Below, piece by piece: positions 1 to 12,776 of a stretch of 64,000 nt of DNA. The notes below the pieces were generated by a model, which saw only the letters and a program-made list of their open reading frames with translations, had not been told where the DNA came from and did not search any database. The DNA is taken from contig OZ231126.1 of NCBI GenBank assembly GCA_965153355.1, forward strand, positions 108,624,001-108,688,000, written 5' to 3'. The DNA comes from Flaccisagitta enflata. Lineage: Eukaryota; Chaetognatha; Sagittoidea; Aphragmophora. The position numbers were made by a program, and so were the translations under genes. Each line of letters opens with the position of its first letter. Within the stretch, counting starts at the first letter, position 1.

Positions 1-660
1 TGTCTGTCTGTTCATCTGGTAAACTATCTGTTTTTTATCTGTTTTTTATTTGTCTATCTTTATTGTTCATTTCATTTCATGAAATCAAAAAACCATGTTT
101 TTTCTAACTTAAAATTTTTTATTATAACTCATAAAACAAAATAAATGCTATTTTTGGTGTGGAATAGGGTAGGGGGGGGGTGCATGGAGGGGGCTAAAGT
201 GGTATTTACAGCCAGTATAAAATTCAAATTACATGTAGTCATTCAATATGTACAGTAGGAGAGACAGAATTTTTTTTTCTTTTTTCTTTTTTAAATTTTT
301 ATGATAAATATATAAAAAATGCATAGACAAGACGGGAAAACAATATTTTACAGTTATGAAAATAGAAAAATATATACAGACAAGACAGTAAAACAACAAT
401 ATTTTTTTCTACATACATAGGGTTTTTATTTTTATTTTATGCATGTATTTTTTTTTTTTTAAACATAATCATAAAAGAATAATCATAAAAGAAAGAGATC
501 TATATACATGTAAAGGCAACAAAAATGCCAACAACATCAGACCAACATGATAACAATACACAGTGCCAACAACAGCAACAGCAACAACAAAATATAAAAG
601 TACCAAAATATCAAAACATAGCTATATACATATATATACAAAGGCCAAAAACTCTTTATT
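1..660. other. AT-rich stretch without a recognised gene
   Basis: This stretch lies beyond the stop codon of the leftmost element gene. It is AT-rich with T and A homopolymers and a short CAA/CAG run near 565-590. I see no conserved coding sequence, no clear terminal inverted repeat and no polymerase B motifs. It may be the 3' flank of the Polinton-like element or part of it; the element's left end could not be placed. Confidence 0.5.
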
Positions 661-663
661 TTT

Positions 664-1815
664 CTACTCAATGCTCTGAGAGGGTTCAATGTAATCAAAA
701 ACTGATTTTTTTCGCATGTCAATGTCCTGTTTTCTCTGGCCCGTAGCTAATTGTTCGTCCATGTCAGAGTCTGATAAGAACACAATTCCGTCATTTTCAT
801 CATTTTCATCTTGTCCGTCTGTCGGTTCAAGCTTAAAAACCCTCCTAGCACTTTGCCTACACTCTGCAAGGGCCTGATCCAACGAATTGACAGGTTTTTC
901 AGTCAAAACACTGGTTTGTGCATCAGACAGGCCCTCATTTATCAAAGGGATAGAACAGATATCACTTGGTTTTTCCTTAGAGCCCTTTCCCTTTACTTTT
1001 CTCTTTGATTCGATACTTGCTATGGCCCCTTCTAACCTTCTTTTCCCATTAGAATTGTTGTAAAATGAGGGGTTGGTCTTTGTCGACTTAAGCTTTTTCA
1101 ACATGGCAGCAGCCTCATATTGATTATTACAATCAATTACTCGGTCATCGATCACAAGGTTGTTGTCATCACTATCTTCATGATAACCTGAATCGTCATT
1201 GTCATCGTCGTCATCATCGTCATTGTCTCGGTCTCGATCTCCAGATTCCTCGCATTCATCGTAATCATCGTCATCATCATCATGTTGTTGTCTTTTTTTT
1301 CCCTCTTCAGCTTCATCTAAGATGAAACTTTTCACTACGCTGTTTTTTCTCTTTTTCAAAGGCAATGTAATCTTCTTAGATGATTGGCCCTGTTGAACTT
1401 CAACCGTTAGCGGGCGATTCGATTCAATGATAACTTCGGTCCCTTTTTTGGGCAGCGGCTCCGATCCACCGATTGCCCCTTGTTCCATTTCTTCAGTCAA
1501 ACTTGGCAGTTTCGGTTTGGTAAACTGCGGGCGAAGGTGCGGGTTTTTTTCTATGTTTTTCGGGTTTTCCAAAAGGGCAATTCCTTGAAGATAAAGGATC
1601 GTCGTTCCTTTCAACCCGGAATCCATGAAACGAAGAATCGAAGGCCAAACCGCATCCAGAATCTGAAAAATGAAAGAACAAAAGAAAAAAAAAAAGGTTT
1701 TAACTTTTGATAATAACACGTTTTTTGTCTATCTGCCTGTCTGCTTGTCTGACTGCCAGTCTGCCTGTCTGTCTGGCTGCCTGTCTGTCTGTCTGTCTGT
1801 CTGTCTGGCTGCCTG

Positions 1816-1869
<54 letters not shown>

Positions 1870-2472
1870 CAAGGTTACCTCCTGCGCAGTGTAGCCCGCG
1901 ACCGAATGTTTACTTCCGCCCACTTGTTGCTCTCCTTGTTCCTCTTCTTCATTCTCCTCCTCTTCCTCCTCCGGGTGTCTTCCTTCTCCACCTCCTCCTC
2001 CCGCTTGAAGGAGAGATGGACTTTTCGATGCTGGTGGCTTAACAATGACCGATTGGCGAGGACGGAAAAGAGGAATACTGGACAGGATCAAAGGCGCCCC
2101 AGGGCCGAATGTTGATTTGAGAGCAGAGCAAAACATGCATGTTGCTTTCAATTTAGGCTGCCACTGATGATGTTCGTGGAAACGTTTGAAGTAATCGTCG
2201 AAGTTTTTCATGAAGTAAGGAACTTGATGAACAAATTTCCAGTACTCCCCTAGTCTAAAGTTAATTTGATCTTCGCTCACGCCTTTGACCTGCCCCGAAT
2301 TTGACTTATAACAGGTCTTAAAAGCCACATTGGTAAATCTTTGGGGCGGAGCTTCTTTGTCCTTCTTGTTTTCGACCTTCTTACTGGTGATGAAGCAACA
2401 TTTTGTGTCATTTACATAAACCACACGACAATGAGCTTCCGAATCTTCCTCCTCGATGGAATCGGCGAAATC

Positions 2473-2534
<62 letters not shown>

Positions 2535-2627
2535 ACACAAAGATTAAAGACAGCCGACTTGTAAAATCATGCATTCATTCATATCGTTTCATCCTAACAT
2601 CGTTTCGGTTGGAATCCCACTGATCTT

Positions 2628-2690
<63 letters not shown>

Positions 2691-2912
2691 ATTACTTACT
2701 TCCGCGTATTGTAGAATCCCTCCAGATGCAGCAACAAGTGTCAAAAAGTCACTGAGACTCCACTTCGAAGTTTGCTTGAATTTAGTCCAATTCTTTTCAA
2801 ACAAGACGTGGTCCGAGTTGATTTGCATGTAGAAATCATCGCTGATTTTGAAATCTGCTATCTCATCTAACGGGCGTCGATTTTCACCCAAAATAGCTGT
2901 TGAGGAATTCAT
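664..2912 (-). CDS. 601-aa acidic protein of unknown function, three exons
   Basis: I do not recognise this protein. Three exons join in phase 0: 2912-2700 (from an ATG), 2472-1879 and 1662-664, giving about 601 residues. Donors are GAA|GTAAGT and GAG|GTAACC; both acceptors end in CAG. Exon 1 is compact and looks globular; exon 2 carries an aromatic-rich segment followed by a CxxC pair (CMFC), then Gly- and Glu-runs. Exon 3 holds long Asp/Glu runs (around 1180-1290) and lysine-rich patches, so the C-terminal half is probably disordered. Both introns contain GA microsatellites on the sense strand. It is the last gene of the minus-strand cluster. It could be a tegument-like, DNA-binding-regulatory or host-interaction protein, but nothing visible decides this. 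A further 5' exon upstream of 2912 cannot be excluded. Confidence 0.6.
1735..1867. repeat. (TGTC)n plus (CT)n microsatellite in intron 2 of the acidic gene
   Basis: On the plus strand a TGTC/TGCC-type tetranucleotide run leads into about 50 nt of pure CT. On the gene's sense strand this is GA followed by CAGA units. It lies in the intron 1878-1663, with the GA part starting about 11 nt after the 5' splice site. Confidence 0.9.
2473..2531. repeat. (GA)n on plus = (TC)n polypyrimidine tract at the 3' end of intron 1
   Basis: Read on the gene's strand this is a TC run ending in CTCAG directly before exon 2, so the microsatellite acts as the polypyrimidine tract of the 3' splice site. The same intron has a GA run at its other end. 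Confidence 0.85.
2629..2690. repeat. (CT)n on plus = (GA)n just after the 5' splice site of intron 1
   Basis: Sense-strand GA microsatellite beginning about 8 nt downstream of the donor GTAAGT of the acidic gene. It is complementary to the TC tract at the 3' end of the same intron. Confidence 0.9.
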
Positions 2913-3293
2913 GATTCTGGCTGCTTCAACCGAGTTGTAACAAGGGACGACTGCTAAAGTATTTGGTCTTTTATTTTTTTGTTTTTTTCCGTTTTTTATT
3001 TTTATTCACTTTAACTTGCTTGTGATGGTGAGACTGAGACTGAGATTGAGACTGAGTCAGGTGAAAAATTGATAAGACAAGTTTCCAAATACAATAAACT
3101 ATCGGCCCGATGAATCCAAGAAGAAACATTTAGTTTAAAAGTTAACAGTTAAACTTGAATGAATCCACTAAAAAGTGAGTAGAAAAAGAAAGAGAGGCCA
3201 AAAGCATCTGATTTTCAGCTCATAACTACGCGCTTTTATAGACAGGAAAAGACGAGAGGAGCAACACACGCGCTCCATGAATTCCCGCACTCA
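2913..3293. other. Intergenic gap in the element
   Basis: About 380 nt between the stop at 3294 and the start of the acidic gene. It is T-rich in places with a short GAGACT-type run (3027-3058). This is the widest non-coding gap in the cluster and a plausible place for a promoter of the acidic gene, but I see no defined motif. Confidence 0.4.
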
Positions 3294-3515
3294 CTAAAAC
3301 GCGTAACTATTCCACTTTTTATTTTCCTCCTCATCTGAAAAATCTGAAAATTCCTCATCATCAAATTCGTTATCCTCTTCCATTTTTCGCGTTTTAATTT
3401 CTTCTCCGAGAAATTCAGGGGGAAGGGGTTGACCTTTAGCCACACTTTTTAGAAATTCAGGTGGAACTGGTTCCCCAGCCTGGGTAAATGCTTGTTGCTG
3501 TTGTTGTTGCTGTGG

Positions 3516-3591
<76 letters not shown>

Positions 3592-4264
3592 ACAAATGAA
3601 AAACATTGTTCACCAAAATATGTTAAAAATTCCATTACAGCCTGTCTCGATACAGATCTAGTGATGACATCGGTTGAAGCCCCACTTTTTTCTGGAGACT
3701 GAAATGCTTGCTGGCTAATGTACGTTGAGGCTGAGCTAATTGGACAGCTTTGGTTTGTAAAGGCAAAATTTGTTGATTTAACCCTCTTTCGGTTCTTGGA
3801 TGCATCCTTTGTTTTCGTCGTCGGCCTCCTTGTTTCCTTTTTACCCCTGCCCTTCTTTTCCTGGCTCCTCCCTTTCTTTTCCTTCCTGCCTTTCTTCTCC
3901 TTCCCGCCTTTCTTTTCTTGGCTCCTGCCCTTCTTTTCTTGGCTCCTGCCCTTCTTTTCCTTCCTGCCTTTTTCTTCCTTCCCCCGAGCCCAAATTTTCC
4001 AGTCAATTTTCCCTTCCTTTTTTTTGGCCCCTGGCGTTGGCCCGAGCCACGACGCCGGTTCAACTGACCATTCATTTCGAGAAGCTGTTTTGCTTGCGCC
4101 CATGATCGCTTACGTTTTTTTGCCCCACCTTGTTGTATCAATGAAGGTGAAATATCTTTACCTCGCTCCCTTCTCAACTGTTTCAATTTCTCTTTTTGAA
4201 TTTGTTTGGCTAAAATCCAATTAAGGAATTTTGAACCGGCGTCAATCCCTCTCCGGCCTGGCAT
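3294..4264 (-). CDS. Very basic Lys/Arg/Gly-rich core-type protein with polyQ and acidic tail, two competing frames
   Basis: Two long minus-strand frames overlap here. One starts at an ATG at 4264 just past the protease stop, gives a natural-looking helical N-terminus, then KKRK/AGKKR-type repeats and stops at 3635. The other is open from about 4103 to 3294 and gives KKG-type repeats, a compact segment (LTYFGEQCFSF), about 36 glutamines encoded by CAA/CAG, and an acidic end (DDEEFSDFSDEEE). The best reading is one basic virion or DNA-condensing protein whose true frame switches inside the repetitive Lys/Arg stretch, through an indel, a sequencing error or programmed slippage. Alternatively these are two overlapping genes. 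Function as a core/histone-like protein is inferred from composition and gene neighbourhood only. Confidence 0.5.
3483..3591. repeat. (TTG)n tract encoding polyglutamine on the minus strand
   Basis: About 36 near-perfect TTG units (CAA on the sense strand), coding for a long glutamine run in the frame that ends at 3294. Confidence 0.9.
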
Positions 4265-4736
4265 CTGCTTCTTATTTTTATTTTCTATTTTTTTCTTCAA
4301 ATGCCTGTCTGTCCATTAGGAAGCCTAAATCAAGAATGAACCGTTCAGCGTTTTTCAGTTTATATATAACCTCGCAAATTGCTGCAACTTTGAGATCTGA
4401 CTTCCAACGCTCAGAGGGGGGTAGGGGGGGAAACAAAGAGAGAATCTCAGAACCCAACCATGAACGGCATACTAAAAAAGCGAAGCATAAAAAGAACAAT
4501 GAACATGAACTTCCATAACCCCACTGTAATTCACGGTCAAATCTGAATACTTTATTCTTTGCATTGCGTTTTAAAATCTCATATACTCTAGGGTAATCTC
4601 TTTTAGGATCATTATTCGCCGAGTCCAAATAACATGTCTCTCCATTCATATTATTTGTAAGACAAACCCAATGTTCTGAAATGAAAAAAGAAAAAAGAAA
4701 GAAGGAAATATGTTGAAAGCGGGTCTTCAAGTCTCT

Positions 4737-4763
4737 CTTGTTCTCTCTTTCTCTCTTTCTCTC

Positions 4764-4830
<67 letters not shown>
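4737..4830. repeat. (CT)n/(CTTT)n microsatellite in the protease intron
   Basis: About 60 nt of CT units and about 35 nt of CTTT units. On the sense strand it is GA-rich and begins 7 nt after the 5' splice site. Confidence 0.9.
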
Positions 4831-4834
<4 letters not shown>

Positions 4835-4897
4835 TACCCCCAACTTCGTCAGTTGTTTTAGCTGTGTTCAAAAGATAAAATCTGTTGTCCTCCAATG

Positions 4898-8423
<3,526 letters not shown>

Positions 8424-8449
8424 AGTGACTAAGTCAATTGATCAATCAA

Positions 8450-9145
8450 TCAATCAAAAATTGAGTAAGCTTTTTTCGTTGGCCTTGATTTCTGTCTCAC
8501 TGTTTTTTTTCCTTTTTTCCCTCCCGCTGCCTTCTTCCTTCCTGCCGCCGTCTTCTTCTTTCCTGCCGCTGCCTTCTTCTTTCCTGCTGCTGCCCTTTTT
8601 TTTCCTGCTGTTCTCGATTTCCCTGCTGCCTTTTTTTTCCTTCCTGCTGCTTTCAGTTTTCTTCCTTTTTTGACCTTCTTTTTCTTCCCTTTGCCTCCGA
8701 TTTTTTTTCTTTTTGATGAATTCTTTCTTTTCCTTTTTTTCCCAAAAACTTGTTTCAACGCTCTTTTGTTGCGAGGGGTGATTTGCTCTTCAATATCAGG
8801 CGGAAGCAAGGCACCACCAGTTTTTATATGATCCAACCCTTTAGAAATTCCTTTCTGAAGTAATTTCTTTGTGGCGTCACTTTTTGCAATTTCTCTCAAT
8901 GCCTTACCTTGAGCGACGTCACCCAAAATTTGACTTCCAAGCAAAATATTTTGTTTCCCAAAACGTTGAGCTAAACGACTGGCTCCCTTAGAAATCAAGC
9001 CTGAAGCTAACTGATTAAGAACGGGCTTAAACGTCCGCCCTACCCCAGCTAAAAATTCTCTAAATTTTGATTTTCCCCCTGATTTTCCCCTATTTTGAGA
9101 TTCATATAAGTTGAAGGTCCTCAACCGTCTTCGATTTCCATTCAT
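8450..9145 (-). CDS. Basic virion protein, pVI/core-like, with AGKK repeats
   Basis: Intronless 231-aa ORF between the penton-type gene and the MCP. Residues 1-115 are mixed and helical, with a stretch around 25-65 that could be amphipathic. The C-terminal half is almost entirely Lys/Ala/Gly/Arg repeats (AAGKKKAAAGKKK type), like linker-histone tails or adenoviral core proteins. In Polinton/adintovirus clusters a small basic protein commonly sits beside the capsid genes, and a membrane-active or DNA-condensing role is usual for adenovirus counterparts. That assignment here is inference from composition and position. The start ATG is 9 nt from the penton stop, and the stop is 27 nt before the MCP ATG. 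Confidence 0.5.
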   Translation of the reverse strand: MNGNRRRLRTFNLYESQNRGKSGGKSKFREFLAGVGRTFKPVLNQLASGLISKGASRLAQRFGKQNILLGSQILGDVAQGKALREIAKSDATKKLLQKGISKGLDHIKTGGALLPPDIEEQITPRNKRALKQVFGKKRKRKNSSKRKKIGGKGKKKKVKKGRKLKAAGRKKKAAGKSRTAGKKRAAAGKKKAAAGKKKTAAGRKKAAGGKKGKKTVRQKSRPTKKAYSIFD

Positions 9146-9153
9146 CCTGTCAC

Positions 9154-10059
9154 TTAGGATTTAGGAGGGGGGGTAATCAATAAAACTAGCCTCGTATAGC
9201 TAGAGAAATCGATTTTCTGACCTGAAATGTCTACCAGAGCCACTTGTATTTCATCTATGACTTCTGATTTTATAGGGACATGAATTAAACTATTGCCAAA
9301 CGAGGCAGTGACTCTACTAGTAGTCGGTTTGCTAGGTAATGGAATGCAACGGAGAAGAGGGCCTCTAGTGTTGGCAATGTTCACATCGGCACAAATTGAA
9401 GTATAAACAAATATGCTAGCAAGGCCAGCTATCTGGGGACTAAATTTCATATAATTGACCCCTTCCTCAGATGATTCCCACCGGGCTGCTACTTCGGGTG
9501 CAAACTGTCTCACCGATCCGTCGGAAAAAGTGTATTCTTTTTGCGGTTTGTCCCGGCCAAGAATCACGAATTCACGTTTTGAAGCGTGCTTCTTCTCTAA
9601 CCCTATCAGGGAAACCAAAGCTCCTTTTAACTGGATTGAATACCAGTAACGATCCTTTGGTATAGGGAATTCAACCCATATACGATTTCTTTCAGCATCA
9701 AACTTGAATGGACGATCTCTTCTTATCCGGGCATTGGGGACACTTCTATAGACTTCATAATTAAGTATATTGGCTAGCGCGTAACCATTTGGTAGGTCCA
9801 AGTTGACAAATTTCTTGCTACTAAGTTTACCCCAAAGTTTTGTCTCTGGGTTATAATGAGTCCAATCAATGATTTCTATTTCCGCATCCCGAAATACTTG
9901 CTCGTGGCTACATTTATACGACGCTTCAAATAACGATAATTTTGAACCGCGTTCAACACGAATTGCTTCATCAAAACGAGTGCGAAACAAATTAGGACTA
10001 TTATCCGGAAAATTAGCTAAATCCGAGCTACTAAATAGTGTCAAATACAAGCCGTCCAT
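9154..10059 (-). CDS. Minor capsid (penton-type) protein
   Basis: Intronless ORF of 301 residues. The N-terminus (MDGLYLTLFSSSDLANFPDN, then a LxxFEASYKC segment) matches the characteristic opening of Polinton/adintovirus minor capsid proteins: a short strand, FPDN/FPNN turn, then a threaded strand ending in an L-x-E-type stretch. The rest is beta-rich, as expected for a single jelly-roll vertex protein. It would form the fivefold vertices alongside the MCP. Its start overlaps the end of the integrase ORF by 29 nt, and its stop lies 9 nt before the next ATG. This compact packing is typical of viral genomes and contrasts with the split MCP gene. Confidence 0.75.
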   Translation of the reverse strand: MDGLYLTLFSSSDLANFPDNSPNLFRTRFDEAIRVERGSKLSLFEASYKCSHEQVFRDAEIEIIDWTHYNPETKLWGKLSSKKFVNLDLPNGYALANILNYEVYRSVPNARIRRDRPFKFDAERNRIWVEFPIPKDRYWYSIQLKGALVSLIGLEKKHASKREFVILGRDKPQKEYTFSDGSVRQFAPEVAARWESSEEGVNYMKFSPQIAGLASIFVYTSICADVNIANTRGPLLRCIPLPSKPTTSRVTASFGNSLIHVPIKSEVIDEIQVALVDISGQKIDFSSYTRLVLLITPPPKS

Positions 10060-11311
10060 CTTTCTTAAGTTTTTCTAATCCAGATTTATCCACAATCTTG
10101 ACAAATCGTGGGTCGCGTGCGTCCTTGATGACAAATTCCCGTTTGTCACTCGTCTCTCGACCTGAGCGGAGCTTTCGAGAGCCAGCGAGACGTGATTGGT
10201 CGATATATAAACTCCTTCTGACCCCAAGCTCATCAGGAACTCCTTTCTTTCTTTTATCTTCCTCTTCCTCTTCCTCATTGAGTTCCCGCTTTGAGCCGAT
10301 GCTTTCCTTCAGATCATTTTTATCCGTAATTTGGGGGGGTGTCACCAATGAAAGTTGAAAATCATAAAATTTCCTTTTAATTGGTTTCCCGGTAGATTTT
10401 TGAACAAGTTCATACTGAATTGGGATTGAGGGTTTTAGCTTTTTGACAATGGCAGTATCTATTGAATAGGCAGGAAGATAAGCCTTAGAGAACTGTGTGC
10501 GTGGGGTGAGATATCTGACTTCATCTCCCGGGACGAAAGTAGGGGATTTTGCATTACGTTCATAGAATTTAAGTAAATCACGAGCTTTCATGAGACGGTA
10601 TTGCTCTCTTTTTTTTTCATCAAAAACAATTTCAGAGGGTGAAAAATTAAATAAAGCCGGTGTTTTGGTTTCATTGTGTTTTTTAGCCAAAAGATCTATC
10701 AGATCAATCCAGGTTAGGCTTTTCAGATAATGTAATAACTTGAATAATGGTCGCTGGAGATGGCGAATGGTGACCTCTGCAAGATGTGCCTTTATTTTCC
10801 CATAATTGTGCATTAGCTTAATGCCATAACTATGGAACAGGGGTACTAAGGACCTATACTCATTACCTTCATCTGTAAATATGAACTTTACCTTATTTCT
10901 ATCAATAGGGGGGTTATCTAATATGTCCTTAAAAACTTGAGTCATCGAGCTTTTATCCTTTTTTTTTATTTTATGTAGGAATAAAAAATGACTAAAAGCA
11001 TCACTAGTGACACATAAAAAACAAAAGCCGCGATTTCTCCCCTTTAATGAGCTAAAATCCGCTAAATCTGAAATTAATTGCGAAAATAATGTAACATTTA
11101 CTATTCTTCGTTTCACAGCCGTCTGCTTAGGACGCTGCTTAAACAAAGTGGCAACCTCATCTTTGCTGAGAAATGAATCAATTGTTTTCAACCCTATTTC
11201 TTTCTTTTTCCGCTTGAGGGCGTCATACAACTTTTTCCTTGAGGCAAAGGCGTATTTAGAATCAAGATCATAATACAAATTTTTGAGAAAATTTTCATCC
11301 TTGTCCGTCAT
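10031..11311 (-). CDS. Polinton-type DDE integrase (rve family)
   Basis: Intronless, 426 residues. It would catalyse insertion of element DNA into the host genome. A catalytic core of the retroviral-integrase fold is visible: Asp82 in LISDLADF, Asp147 in FTDEGNEY and Glu179 in KAHLAEV (D-x31-E). Residues about 1-70 form the helical N-terminal region seen in Polinton integrases. Around 255-330 there is an SH3/chromo-like stretch (FVPGDEVRYL...) ending in a KRKFYDFQL motif that is very typical of Polinton integrases. A further basic/acidic extension of about 90 residues follows, including a run of glutamates, which is longer than I expect for the family. The start lies 17 nt from the upstream ORF's stop and the C-terminus overlaps the penton start. 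Confidence 0.88.
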   Translation of the reverse strand: MTDKDENFLKNLYYDLDSKYAFASRKKLYDALKRKKKEIGLKTIDSFLSKDEVATLFKQRPKQTAVKRRIVNVTLFSQLISDLADFSSLKGRNRGFCFLCVTSDAFSHFLFLHKIKKKDKSSMTQVFKDILDNPPIDRNKVKFIFTDEGNEYRSLVPLFHSYGIKLMHNYGKIKAHLAEVTIRHLQRPLFKLLHYLKSLTWIDLIDLLAKKHNETKTPALFNFSPSEIVFDEKKREQYRLMKARDLLKFYERNAKSPTFVPGDEVRYLTPRTQFSKAYLPAYSIDTAIVKKLKPSIPIQYELVQKSTGKPIKRKFYDFQLSLVTPPQITDKNDLKESIGSKRELNEEEEEEDKRKKGVPDELGVRRSLYIDQSRLAGSRKLRSGRETSDKREFVIKDARDPRFVKIVDKSGLEKLKKDGRLVFDTI

Positions 11312-11327
11312 TCTGTCCCCCTTTTGT

Positions 11328-12072
11328 TCAGAACAACGACTCCCACTTCAATTTCAGGGGCTTTTTTTTTACTTTCCCTTTGCCTCTTTTACTCAATGTC
11401 TCATCTAGATACGTTGTATCAATATCAAAGCCTCGTGAACGTTCAAAATCCTGGAGGTCTTTTAGCCCACTTCTAGTTAATCTGTCTTCAACATTTCTAT
11501 TGCTCTCTCTATTGCTCTCTCTATTGTTAGTATTTACAGGGGTTCTTGGGGCAGGAAGGCCTTGTCTTTGCCCTATGTTTAATATCTCCCACGTGGCCTC
11601 TTTATTAAGCACATTAAATAAGATATCACTCACTTTAGCCAAAACCGACATTAAATCAGGATTTTTATATCTCAACGTTTTTTTAGGTTTTATTAAATCA
11701 GAAATTATATCTGCAGTAGCCCCTCTTTGTGTTTTTCCATTCACTGTAATTTTACTCTTTGTTATTCTCACTCCCGGTTGTTCAACTAAAATTTTATACA
11801 ATGCCAAGAATTTGGACCGAGACTTTTTCGGGGCATGATTAACGATTTCTCCTATAACACTTAGTCTCCGTTCTTTCTCTCGAAAGTCGAGGTCTTGGGG
11901 TTCTTGTTGTTGTCGTGGTTGTTGTTGTTGTTGTTGTGGCTCTCTCGGTTCACCACCGACAGCTCCTAAAGTTTCCTCTTCCAACTCTTGATCGAGGTTT
12001 CTAGCAACTGGGTCAAACCCTCGCTGGGAATAACGAGAAATGGGTGTGGGGTCTATAGGGAGCGGAGTTAAC

Positions 12073-12171
<99 letters not shown>

Positions 12172-12386
12172 ATAACCGGAGTAGTATGTGAGTTAAGTAA
12201 TGGTTGAATTCGTTGTGTGAGTCGCGACCACATATTTTCATTTTCATTTTGATTCTTGATTTGGTCCCTTACAAATTTCGTACGCTCTTGGTTCAAAATG
12301 ACCGATGAGGGGAGGGGTTGATTCATAGATTTTAAACGTTGATATGTGGGTTCATCTATCAGAAACATCTTCTTGTTCAGCGACAT
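11328..12386 (-). CDS. 352-aa element protein with polyQ run, Polinton-associated family (function unknown)
   Basis: Intronless ORF beginning with a MFLIDEPTYQRL-type motif, which resembles the opening of a protein family that regularly neighbours integrase and capsid genes in Polinton/adintovirus elements. A glutamine run of about 33 residues (12071-12171), a second Q-rich block and Asn/Arg-rich linkers separate it from a compact domain near residues 175-265. That domain (KILVEQPGVRITKSKITVNG and after) also fits this family's C-terminal domain. Function is not established; a virion or DNA-binding role is inferred only from neighbours. The start overlaps the upstream ORF by 35 nt, in a different frame. 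Confidence 0.55.
12071..12171. repeat. (TTG)n tract encoding polyglutamine
   Basis: About 33 near-perfect TTG units with one TGA-to-histidine-type interruption, read as CAA on the minus strand inside the 352-aa ORF. Confidence 0.9.
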
Positions 12387-12768
12387 TTTCCTGGCCCTCT
12401 GTTTTCAACTCGGTCTTTCGAGTCTCAAAATCGTCACGTGACACAGGAAGAATGAACTTGAGCAAACAAGGAATAATATGCACCATAATTTTTGCAAAAA
12501 AATCACCCTTAATCAGCTCCTTTCTTCGCTTCTCAAGAGATTTCTTAGGTACAACTATCGACTTTATTTGTCTTTTATACCGTCGAAGGGAGTCAACAGT
12601 TGAAGTCGGAACATCAAAATTGCCACGGTTCAAATTAAAGATCACATTAACAATAGCTTTTAAAATGACCGCTCCCACATCTTTCAAGTACTTAGCTCGA
12701 GCAACTTTATTCAAACTTTGAATATATTCCAAAATAGGAACTATTTTCTTAAGGTGACTACTAGCCAT
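12352..12768 (-). CDS. Small basic helical protein, 138 aa, Polinton-associated
   Basis: Intronless ORF between the ATPase and the 352-aa gene. Its layout is helical throughout: a short N-terminal helix (VPILEYIQSLNKVARAKYL), a central segment ending in basic residues (RRYKRQIKS), and a hydrophobic C-terminal helix (KIMVHIIPCLLKFIL) before an acidic tail. This resembles the small basic proteins that occur next to the ATPase/integrase in many Polinton and adintovirus genomes. The match is by layout only, and function is not known. The ATG is 9 nt from the ATPase stop. Confidence 0.55.
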   Translation of the reverse strand: MASSHLKKIVPILEYIQSLNKVARAKYLKDVGAVILKAIVNVIFNLNRGNFDVPTSTVDSLRRYKRQIKSIVVPKKSLEKRRKELIKGDFFAKIMVHIIPCLLKFILPVSRDDFETRKTELKTEGQENVAEQEDVSDR

Positions 12769-12776
12769 TTTGTAGC

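Noticed and set aside
1670-2042. Plus-strand frames rich in Ser/Leu/Cys around CT and TGTC runs
   Set aside because: Microsatellite translations antisense to the acidic gene and its intron.
3718-4224. Plus-strand hydrophobic frame resembling a membrane protein
   Set aside because: It is the antisense shadow of the Lys/Arg-rich repeats of the basic gene.
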